From the NCBI GenBank assembly GCA_028564675.1, contig JAOVVO010000366.1, positions 1-64,000 on the forward strand: a DNA stretch of 64,000 nt, in the 5' to 3' direction. Position numbers and translations under genes: made by a program. Positions 35,301-44,732 of this stretch are shown piece by piece. This DNA is from Onchocerca lupi (Eukaryota; Nematoda; Chromadorea; Rhabditida; Onchocercidae). Numbering within the stretch: position 1 is the first letter of the stretch; each line of letters starts with the position of its first letter. Under the pieces are notes generated by a model, which saw only the letters and a program-made list of their open reading frames with translations, was not told the origin of the DNA and searched no databases.

Positions 35301-38300
35301 TGTGATATATTTGTATGAATCGAAATTTTTTAGCTTCTTTTATATGAAGAAAAAAATAGAAATTAGAAATTTGAAAAAGGAAAATTTCATCAGTTAATAT
35401 CAAAAAGTATTATTGAAAAAATAAATAAATAAGTTTTTATATGTATAATGTGTCGGAATGATCTGAGAAAATTGTACTGAACAGGAAAAATGACGATTTA
35501 TCAGACATTATCATATTAATGCTTTCAAAAAAAAAAAAGAAAATAATTCATTTAGCAACAATTTTTAAAATTATCGATAATCAATATATCATAAAAGATG
35601 GTTGGTTACCTTTGTCTATGAAAAGACTAATTTATCAATAAAGCTTTTATACAAAGTTTAAAAAAAAAAAAAGAAAAAAAAAAGGAAAAGGAAAAGGAAG
35701 AGAAGTTGAGGTATTGTTGTCGGGATAGATCTGAGAAAATTGTACTGAACATGAAAAATGACGATTTATCAGCTATAACAGAGGAAATACAGCGAAATAA
35801 TTTTTCATAAAATTTGAACAAGGAGAAAAAAAAAAAAAGGAGGATGACAAGAAATGAAAAAAATGAGCGGAGTTGCAGCCGAAGCGTAATTATCTGTGAA
35901 CGTCACCGTCATTACCGTATCCCAAAAAATGCCATGTAAGAATTAAATATTTCCTGCACTTTTTTTTTTTTTTTAGGGCACTGAATATTATCAGTAATTG
36001 ATTATAAAATATTAAAGTATTAATCAGAAATCAATAATTTGATATTATCCCAATTGTGAATAGAATAATTAAACTGATACTGATATCTTAATATGATATG
36101 ATTATGAATTTTTTGAATTTCTATTCATTTTAACGAAAAAATCAACGAATTTTTTTTTTTTTTTTTTTTTTAGTATTTTTAGAATAATTGTTTGTTACGG
36201 TAACAATCTTAGATATTTTCAGATAATGAATTTTTGATAGAGAGCTATCGTAATTTAAATGCGATTGATCGTCAACAGAATTTTAATGAAGCAAATTTAA
36301 TCAAATTTTTGTCTCATGCAAATTAACTATTAAGCAGAATTATAATGCATATATTTCAATGAAGTATTATTTCTAGTAAAAGAAATTGCAGAACTTCAAA
36401 TTCAAGTATTAGCCATCCGAAATAAATTCATTATGACAATTGTTAAAATCTGCTTATCGGTTAGATTACTGATAATTTAGATACTATTGGTCAGATTACT
36501 TAAAATTTAAATGAAATGCTATTGGTCAGATTATTAATAATTTAAAGGAATTTCATATTATAAATGCATAAAAAATTTTACTGATTTGCTTCGAAATCCC
36601 AAATCTTTTGAAATATTTCTACAGAACTGATCTCATATTGCGATGTGCTGTCTAGGAAAGATATCGTTGTTCAATTAACAATATAATTACATAAGTAAAA
36701 ATTTATCAGTATTCATCTAAAATTGTTCGAAACAAATAAAACCAGTAGAGCATGATTGGTACTGATAACAGGTAAAGTCACTAGATTAATGATTAATAGT
36801 TCATTTTTGAATAATTTCTTTATCAATTAACACCTCAGTGGAAATTTGATAAGCAGAATATTTCTGAATAGATTGAAAAAATTAATAAGAAAAAAAGAAA
36901 TATAAAGGAAAATTTTAATAATTTAACAAAATTTGATCAATTTTATATCAAATATAATAAGGAATGAAAATAGGAAAATTGAAGAAAATGTGACAAATTA
37001 GAAATGATATTTACATGAAAATGAATTACGATAAATATTAGTTATATATCTCTTCATCTCACATTTTGTTTATTTATTTTAATTTGCATTTATCAAGATT
37101 TATGCGTATTTTTGCCTATTATCATCAGTATTTCTTGGATTAATCAAATTTTCTTGACTTAATCTCTTTTCTAAAATTTCATAAATATCATAATTAAAGC
37201 ATATTTCCTTGAATCAATTTATCATTGATGCAAGAAAAAAAAGAAAAAAAAATGAAAAATTTCTTATTGAGAAAAATAACTTCCGGAAATTTTTAAGTGA
37301 CATTTGCATCGTTCAAAAAGTAAATATTATATAATATGCGTGACTTATTTCTTTATAATTATTTTCGGAAATTTTTCATAAATATAAATGATTATCAGAC
37401 ATGCATTTCTTATTTACCAATAAATGATTCTATCCTATTTCAAGCCTTTTTTGGTCATTCCTAAAATTGCTCAGAAAAAGAGAAAAAGCTCTAAAACGAA
37501 CCCTTTTAAATAACATCTATTAACCATTTTCAATCAATTTTCAAGCATAATGCATTATTTTAAAAAAGAAAGCTGATAAAAATTTGCAAAATAAGCTGAT
37601 AAAAATTTGCATAATAAATGATCAACTGATCGAAGTAAAATAAACAAAAAACATACATTTATTATCACTTCACGAAAAAAGAATGAATGAAACTTTATGA
37701 AAATAACATTCACGTTAAAAAAAAAAGCCTTCCCACTCAGATTAGATCGAGGATTTTGCTTTTTGTCGTCAAGCTTCTCTTCAATTATCGTATTTAATTA
37801 AAAATAATAATAGTATGGTAAGTTTCATTTTTTTTCTCCTGAATATGATAAATTTCATTTCGTATTCAATTTAGTAGATCTTAGCATAAATTAAATTTCA
37901 TGAATCGCTTATTCAAAATGAAAATATATTGGAATATAAATGGATTAGATAAGTTAATCTATTATTTGCTGAGACAACTTTTTTTCAATTTCAAAAAAAA
38001 AAGCCAACAATTGATAATGAACAATTTGAATCTAATGAAGATGATCGAATAAAATTGATAAAAATAATAAAAACAAAATGGCAAATTTTGAATATGGATT
38101 GAAAATGGATAATTTTATCATTTTCCAGAATTATTTAAAATTTCAAATCTATTTTAGAGTCAGCTCACAATAATTTTTAAAATTTAAATTTTGATGATTT
38201 CATTAAAAAAAAAAGTCATTTACTGTTAAAATCAAGCTATATTGCAATTTCACTGACATTAAAAACTCTTTCAAATAGTCTCATCTGTCAATATATTCTA

Positions 38301-41300
38301 GCTGTGAAATTTGATACGAATTAATCGATATAGCTGCTGGCTTATTACAGTATGATATTTTCATACATTAAACCAAATCTTCCATATTAATTTCAACATT
38401 TAATCTTTTAAAGCAATAATTTTTGAACAAATAATCAATAAATAGATAAAGTGTCCTATGTAAGTACCATAAGCCTGATATGATATGATATAGCCTTAAT
38501 TCATTTATACTGTAATCTTCATTTATACTGTAATCTTTGAACTATTCATAAATTTTTCATTTCCTATATTTCAGAAATTACTATAATTTTACAAAGTTGA
38601 TCTGTCAGCAATCTAACATTTTCGATTTTCTCAATTATTTGAAGATGACGTGAAATATAAAATATGCTATATTAAATATTTTTTCAGTAATCAATTTAAA
38701 TTTCAAAATTTTCTAAAATTAAATTACTAACCACTAGCTGAATGAACCCTTGTCATCCATGGATAAACGGCCACATTATTCTTCTCATCATCATCCTCAT
38801 CCTTTTCACCATTTTTTCCATTTTTATTCCATTCTCCATTATTATAGCCACATGATGAACTCTGTAATTCAAAAAAAAAAAAAAAAATCAATTTTAAATT
38901 CGAAATTTTTAAATAATAAAATAAAGGCTCAAAAATGCTGAATAAATTGACTGAATTTCATCTTTTATTTTAATTTTTAATTTAAATTCCGCAAAATTGC
39001 CTAATGAGCGTTAAAAATTCAGATAAAAATTTGACATTCATATTTTTTAAAAAAAAAATCTTTTTTTAAAATATTCTCTTTAAATTGAATCTTGCATTAA
39101 ATGTAATAAAAATTTATGTTAAACTAATAGCTAACTTTTATTTTAAAAAATTTATTTTAAAGTTTTCTGAAAAATAATAAAAAAAAGCAATTTTTATCAA
39201 ATTATAAAAAGTAAGTGAATAAACAAAAATTGAAAAATATTAAAAAAGTTCGGAATATTCCGATAAAAGAATAATGCAATTTAGAATTAAAAATTTGATA
39301 AATAATTAGACAGGATAATTAAAATTTTCGAAACTTTGATATAACGAATTATTGCCTTTGAATTGGCATGGAAATACATTTTGGAATGGGTGATGAGATT
39401 AGAAAATAAGCGAAAATATGAGGAAAGAATTAGATTGAATAGTCGGATTCATCAAACGATAGATCTTATCAAAGTAAAGCTCCTAAAAGGGAAACCATCA
39501 ATGGATGAATGATTAAGAATTGGTAAGATAAAATATGCTAGCAATTATTGATCGTTTTCGTTGGAAATTCTTATTAAAATAATTTTTATCGTATATTATG
39601 CAAGATTTATCATATAATAATATGCGGTAAATAGCGTATAATTATTAATTATTAATAAATAAATCGAAATAATAGCATGTTTGATTGATCCTGATTTTAT
39701 AGCTAAAAAATAATTTAAGCAAATGCAAATTACAATAATATATGGAAATTTGTTAAAAAATGAAAAGACCAAAAGGATAGAAAAATCAGTTAACGATACA
39801 TTATTGATGTAATAAATTTGAATTAATTGGCTCAATGCCTTTCATTTGATTTATTAAAACTCATTAACAAGTGAGCATTCATATTGAAATTAACGACTTT
39901 CTTCGCTTCAAAAATGTTGCCATTTCAGTGATAATTTTTCATTCCCAATTAATAGCCTTAAGAATTTTTGCCCTATTACACATTAAATTTAATAGATTGT
40001 AATGTTTACCTATAAAACGCTTTAGAAAATTCAAATTATCAACTTTTTTCAAGTAAAATAAATCTTTAGAAAGTTCGATTTTCAGTAAGTCAAATTTTCG
40101 GAAAGTTCAAAAACGCCAAGTCTTTCCGGTAAATCAAATCTATCCAGCTGAATAGTTTTATTTGCTCCTAGCAATTATTATTTTACTTTTTCCTATATGT
40201 AATTAATAATTATGATTTTCCTTATTCCTAAAATTTGATTGAATTCTCGAAAATCGGAGATTTTCATGAAATGAAATTTAAGCTATCGAGCTGCTTGCTT
40301 TCTTCAATTATTCAAAGAAAATCCACAGTATCCACCGGGTTGTCTGTTACAGTAAAGTTGGATTGTTTATGATTATGAAATATAGCTATTATCGGAATCA
40401 AAATATTGTTTAATATGCATAGAATATTATATTCTTGCTTTATAATCTAATATTTTATGCAAATTTTTTTATTTTTTCAACGAAAAAGGTAACATATCAT
40501 GAGAAAAATCTTATATAAGCGTTTATATAAGGCTGAAATGCTCACAAAAGTCAGTCAAATTAAGAAATAAATAAATTTTAAGATGATTTACGTCGATTTC
40601 ACTAATTAATTGAAAAAACTAGCAGTTTCTGCTTAATTATTTTCTCCCCAATAAACTTGAGATTTCAAGAATTCTAAGAATGAAATTCACTTTTAAATCT
40701 AAATTATAGATTAATGATTATGGTATCCACACGATATCCATCCACGAAGGATTATTCTATTTCGAAAACATTGCCATAAAAGATAGCATGCCTTTTCGGA
40801 GATCGTAAAGTTAAATTAATCCTAATTTACCTCGTAATTTTTGATGACACCTGGAAAACAATATTTGGATTGAACATAAAAATCATCATCTTTTATGTTA
40901 ATTTTCCGAAAACTGAAGCATTTGTAAGAAATTGAAATAATCCGATAATCTTAACTTAATCAGAATTACGATATTTTATAATTTATTCATGTCATTTTAA
41001 ATTTCGGCATTAAAGTCTAAATTTATAACTTTTTTCAAACCTGAAGCTCAATAAAAGATTAGACCAGAAATATACTTCAGCCTATCATTATTTTCCAGAA
41101 TCTTTTACGAAGACTTAATAATTATGAAATATTTCTCACCTAGGAAGTTTGAAACAGAAGCGATTCATGCAAATACAAAAGTTGGAGTTGGTAAATTCGT
41201 AAGGCAAATATTAAAATTATTAACGTTTAGAAAGGTTAAATTTATAGTAAATTCATACTTACAATTGAGTTATCCTGAAAACACTGTATAAATAGTTATC

Positions 41301-42188
41301 TGAATGTAAAGAAATGGCTAGGATCTTGATCCTGTAACAAAATTTAACTAAAATGAATTAGGAATAATTCAGCAGAGTAAATTCTATGTTAATAAAATTT
41401 TGATTTTTTCAGGATTTTACATTTCATGAAAGGCAAAGTTTTTATGAGATACAAAGTCTCATAAAATCTAATCTGAATAAATTTTTGCATACTTGGCACT
41501 TTTCAATTATACTGTATAATGCAATAACTAATCACTAATTAGAGAAAGAAAAATCTGAATTATTTAAGTGTTACGAAAGATTTATTTTGAATATTATTAG
41601 AGATCATTTTGAATACTATTAAAGAAAATTAAGCTTTTATCTATGACACTTCTAATATTAATCATTTCTCGTATTACCTATAATACTTTTAATATTGTCA
41701 CATTACAATCCAATGTGATATCTTTATATACTGCCACTTTCTTATCACTGATAATATTTCGGTAGAATTTCACTAACATTAATTGTAAAAAATTGTTCAT
41801 TCATTTATTCTTTTTTTTAGAGAATATCTTTTACAAATAATTCTATGAAATTCTATTAATCTCTTTGATGATTATAAATTTGAAAATTCTCATAATTTAA
41901 ATTGATATTCTTGAATTCTTATTATTTCTGCTTCCTTCATAGCTTGGCTATTTAATTGATTGAAAAAATTTCGAATGAAAGTATAAATCTACCAACCGGA
42001 CCATGTTGACTGGAATCTGGGGTACTGTATTGCGCATTTGGATAGTATGATGGGCCGGATGGTGGTGCAGATGGTGCAGCAGAATTATTGGCTGTTGTAA
42101 GCCTTGGATTTGATTGTTGCTGATGTTGCTGTTGTTGATCATAATAATAATTTGAGATCTCTGGTGCAAATTGCTCTGCTGATGTCAT
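26371..42188 (-). CDS. lin-39: Hox protein, LIN-39 (Dfd/Scr/Hox4-5) type
   Basis: Five coding exons on the minus strand: 41993-42188, 40831-40850 (20 nt), 38732-38861, 27468-27613, 26371-26526; phases agree throughout and the product is 215 aa from the first ATG. N-terminal part is rich in Tyr, Gln and Pro (YYYDQQQQHQQQ). The hexapeptide YPWM (about 105-108, context YPWMTRVHSA) binds PBC/Extradenticle cofactors. Homeodomain about 121-180, with TAYTRNQVLELEKEF, HFNKYLTRKRRIEIAHSL and helix 3 VKIWFQNRRMKHKKENK. Helix 3 ending in KHKKENKDKP is the LIN-39 signature as I know it; YPWM plus Scr/Dfd-like residues agree. LIN-39 patterns the mid-body, including vulval precursors and migrating neuroblasts in C. 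elegans. The third intron, 27614-38731, is 11.1 kb and separates hexapeptide from homeodomain. An in-frame stop at 42276-42278 supports the chosen ATG unless an upstream exon joins at the acceptor near 42240. Confidence 0.93.
26527..27467 (-). other. lin-39 intron 4 (within homeodomain)
   Basis: 941-bp intron between ...LTERQ and VKIWFQ, at the start of homeodomain helix 3. AT-rich, no embedded exon seen. Confidence 0.9.
30676..30741 (+). repeat. (TG)n/TATG microsatellite
   Basis: Interrupted TATG and TGTG tract of about 65 bp inside lin-39 intron 3; the tract immediately precedes the GC-richer island at 30760. Confidence 0.9.
32071..32098 (+). repeat. (ATA)n trinucleotide repeat
   Basis: About nine ATA/AAT units in lin-39 intron 3. 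Confidence 0.9.
33142..33197 (+). repeat. TG/CA microsatellite with hairpin
   Basis: GTGTATGTGT is followed by ACACATACAC and a (CA)n run; the first part is self-complementary and could fold. Confidence 0.85.
35451..35504 (+). repeat. 54-bp direct repeat in lin-39 intron, copy 1
   Basis: Near-identical to 35718-35772: both run from TGTCGG(A/G)AT through CTGAGAAAATTGTACTGAAC to ATGACGATTTATCAG. Differences are a short indel and a G/T change. Confidence 0.9.
35718..35772 (+). repeat. 54-bp direct repeat in lin-39 intron, copy 2
   Basis: Second copy, 267 bp downstream of the first. It sits just before the GC-richer island at 35860. Confidence 0.9.
37570..37615 (+). repeat. 23-bp tandem duplication
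   Basis: Two adjacent copies of AAGCTGATAAAAATTTGCA followed by AAAT or TAAT, in lin-39 intron 3. Confidence 0.9.
38500..38535 (+). repeat. 18-bp perfect tandem duplication
   Basis: TTCATTTATACTGTAATC occurs twice head to tail about 200 bp from the YPWM exon, in intron 3. Confidence 0.95.
38862..40830 (-). other. lin-39 intron 2
   Basis: 1,969-bp intron between microexon and YPWM exon. AT-rich; no exon seen. Minor GC-richer patch around 40320-40365. Confidence 0.8.
40831..40850 (-). CDS. lin-39: 20-nt microexon of lin-39
   Basis: Minus-strand context tattgttttccag before and gtaaattag after. The 20 bases complete the split Gly of exon 1 and encode VIKNYE, ending in phase 0 as the next exon requires. 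Without it exon 1 (phase 1) cannot join the YPWM exon in frame, so this exon is needed to make the model work. Confidence 0.85.
40851..41992 (-). other. lin-39 intron 1
   Basis: 1,142-bp intron. It contains a splice-bounded 12-nt segment at 41263-41274 (tttcag before, gtaagt after) that would add a stop codon if included. Confidence 0.8.
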
Positions 42189-42735
42189 ATTTTCAGAAAC
42201 AAAATAATCATCCACCAAATTGTTGCTTGTATTAGAATCCTTTGTTAATTGAATCACAAAAACAAAAGCAATCAATCAGTGAATTTTCACGAAAAAAATT
42301 TTTGTCAAAAGTAATAAAATTTTCAAGATAGAATTGCACAATTTTTCACGTTTTAGTCACGTGAAGTAATGAAAAATTGTTTAACGTAGCGTTATAGCGC
42401 CACTTTATCACTGCTGTAAATTGAAATCAAATATAATATCGAATTTGATTGCGATCATTTCATTGATAATGATGCTACACCAAAATCATCTTTCGTCATC
42501 TTCCCCTTTTTTTCTTTTTTTTTTTTTTCTTTTGTCTTTTTTGATTTATAAAAATAATCAATGTGAAATTTTGTAATTTCGTATCCAAAAATTTTCCAAA
42601 ATTCAAAACTAAACCTTTGTTTTAATCAATCCCGCGATATTTACGGATAAGACGACAACTTGCTACCTAACAATTTTTGTTAATTTCTAACAAACAAATA
42701 AACTTCTAATTTTGCTGAAACAAATTCAGAAAATG
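42189..42735. promoter_or_regulatory. lin-39 5' flank
   Basis: Proximal upstream sequence. The frame stays open from the ATG to the TGA at 42276-42278. A weak acceptor (attaacaaag, ending near 42240 on the minus strand) could take a spliced leader or an unseen 5' exon. No TATA box can be told apart from background AT. Confidence 0.45.
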
Positions 42736-42739
42736 TTTC

Positions 42740-42960
42740 TCAGCAAAGAATCAACGTGAAAATGGAAAATGATATGAAGCAGAGAAACGAATCAAATAGA
42801 ATGGTGTGGACGGAGAGTTTTCCGAAAGAATGCCACACTCCCATCCCCGCCTTCAACGAATCGACGATTAGTGAAGGCGTGGCATCTGATGGAAATCCTT
42901 CAAAGCATCAGACGACCATACAGCACGACAACAAACGCACAGTCTGATAGATAGTTGATT
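42740..42960. promoter_or_regulatory. GC-richer island with bulged hairpin upstream of lin-39
   Basis: About 220 bp of markedly higher GC than the surroundings, 0.55-0.77 kb upstream of the lin-39 ATG. It contains an inverted repeat: TGCCA (42831-42835), a 12-nt C-rich bulge, CGCCTTCA (42848-42855), 16-nt loop, TGAAGGCG (42872-42879), TGGCA (42880-42884). On the minus strand the bulge reads GGGATGGGAGTG, a KLF/Sp-like G-rich stretch. It may be promoter, 5' UTR or an enhancer. A 63-codon plus-strand frame overlaps it, without family resemblance. Confidence 0.45.
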
Positions 42961-43426
42961 ATGATATGATCAATAGAATCATGATTATGATTATCATTAC
43001 GATTATTGATGGTGATGATGATAATTGATAAATGATAAATAAGCACATATTTTGGGTAATTACTTTCCACTAGCATCAGATAACCGATATAACACAATAT
43101 CAAATATGTAGTCTAATAGATTCGATACATGAATGATATTTATGATATGATTAGTAGGATTATGATTGTGATAATGATAACCAATAATGATAAATGAATA
43201 TATGATAAAAAGTATTATGATAATTTATCAGTAATTTGTCAATAATAATGCTATTATGAAAGTTTCGAATTAACTTTCATGTTTGATTCAAATTTTTAAA
43301 TTCAAGTTTTAACCAATTAACGATTAATTGCAATTTCTGATTTTTGTTTCCGTAAAAATTTTCATTGCGAGACATGTAATATCAGCATTTTATAATTCAT
43401 GCACTTCAATTCCAAACAACTCAGTC

Positions 43427-43541
43427 TATTCATTCATTCATTCATTCATTCGTTTATTTATTCATTCGTTCGTTCGTTCATTCATTCATTCATTAATTCT
43501 CTCATTCTTCCATTCATTCGTTCATTCAATCATTCATTCAA
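43427..43541 (+). repeat. (ATTC)n tetranucleotide repeat
   Basis: About 115 bp of ATTC/GTTC units with a few variant units; it produces a spurious repeated SFIHSFIHSF reading frame. Confidence 0.95.
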
Positions 43542-43717
43542 GTATTTTTCTTTTCTCAAAAAAAAAAAACCCCCAAGTCTTAGTCTTTCATATATTAAAA
43601 CATCAAAGATTATTCACTTTTTTTTTCTTACCCTTTCTTTATTTTAGTCCTAATATATATTAATATTCATATATCTATATATATATAAATTTTTTTTTAT
43701 TTATATAGATAAATATA

Positions 43718-43762
43718 TACGAGAGAGAGAGAGAAAGAGGAAGAGAGAGGGAAGAGAGAAAT
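43718..43762 (+). repeat. GA-rich tract
   Basis: GAGAGA-rich purine tract of about 45 bp directly after an AT microsatellite. Confidence 0.9.
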
Positions 43763-44137
43763 AGATGAACTGATAGCACATATAGGACTTATATATCAAA
43801 ATGATCACTTAAGATTGGGTTTATTTTACAGAATGAATGCTGAATTGCAACATCGTTGTAACTATTCCGCATTCCAGTAGAGTTAGTTGTCAGTCAATCG
43901 GTTAATCGATCAGGCGATTGAATGAATTAGTTGAGTCAGCTAATCAGTCACCTTCGTTGTTTTTATCAAAAAAAAAAAAAAAAAAAATAGCGAAATGTTT
44001 AAAGTGCTAAATGATGATGTTGATTAACTTGATCGTTCTCTTCACATTCTCTTGCATCCAAGAGATTGACCAATTTGAAGGATGATAATTCAAAATGATT
44101 ATCAATTTTAGTTGATAATTATTGGTTTTCGGGTTAA

Positions 44138-44166
44138 TTGCAAGGTAAGGTAAGGTAAGGTAAGGA
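44138..44166 (+). repeat. (AAGGT)n pentanucleotide repeat
   Basis: Five head-to-tail AAGGT units. Confidence 0.95.
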
Positions 44167-44262
44167 AGTATACTTGAGAAGAAGCGTAAAGTTTTTGTAA
44201 GTGAAATTAGAATGTTGGCATTTTGCGAGCATTCAAAGAGTTTGAAATTGAGCGATTGGTCT

Positions 44263-44289
44263 GAGAGAGAGAGAGAGAGAGAGAGAGAT
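44263..44289 (+). repeat. (GA)n tract
   Basis: 27-bp uninterrupted GA repeat, 70 bp upstream of the GATGGCGGC motif. Confidence 0.95.
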
Positions 44290-44668
44290 GGAAGGAAGGA
44301 ATGGAAGGGTTTTCTCTCTCCCTCTCAGTCATCTGTCAGAAATCGTCGGCATCTCTGTGATGGCGGCTACATCAAAACCACCAATAAATGGGCTAAAAAC
44401 CCCCGGACTACTGCCACATTCGAACATTTCCTTCTTCTTCTTCTTCTCTCCTCTCAATGAAACGAATTCTTTCATTTCTTTTCGTTCCTTCTCATCGTCC
44501 TCACTTACAATTTTCCCTTTTTTAAAAAAACTTTTCCATCAATTAAAAAAAGCGCCACAATTTCAAAAAAAAAAAAAAAAAAAGGCACTGATTCCATTCG
44601 TTTTACCCTCTTCTATCTTCTATCCATTCTTATTTCTACCTCAATAATTCTCGACTCCCGCACATGAC

Positions 44669-44732
44669 ACCTATAAATTTCATCCACCCACTCACAGACA
44701 ACCTATACATTTCATCCACCCACTCATATACA
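44669..44732 (+). repeat. 32-bp tandem duplication
   Basis: Two adjacent copies sharing CATTTCATC-type core and CATCCACCCACTCA; four mismatches. Followed by a CATA microsatellite to about 44763. Confidence 0.95.

Larger units (their letters stand above)
27614..38731 (-). other. lin-39 giant intron 3 (11.1 kb)
   Basis: Separates the YPWM exon from the homeodomain exons; flanking codon phases match exactly (G split 1/2). Mostly AT-rich with homopolymers and microsatellites ((TG)n 30676-30741, (ATA)n 32071-32098, (CA)n 33149-33196). Three GC-richer islands stand out at about 30760-30865, 32985-33125 and 35860-35950, plus direct duplications at 35451/35718, 36484/36522, 37570/37593 and 38500/38518. 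I see no nested gene. Confidence 0.85.

Noticed and set aside
42756..42947. 63-codon plus-strand frame upstream of lin-39
   Set aside because: Balanced composition comes from the GC-rich island; no family match, no intron or poly(A) evidence. Treated as regulatory DNA.
43328..43663. Long plus-strand frames with repeated SFIHSFIHSF
   Set aside because: Translation of the ATTC tetranucleotide repeat in two frames; no start context, domain or splice support.
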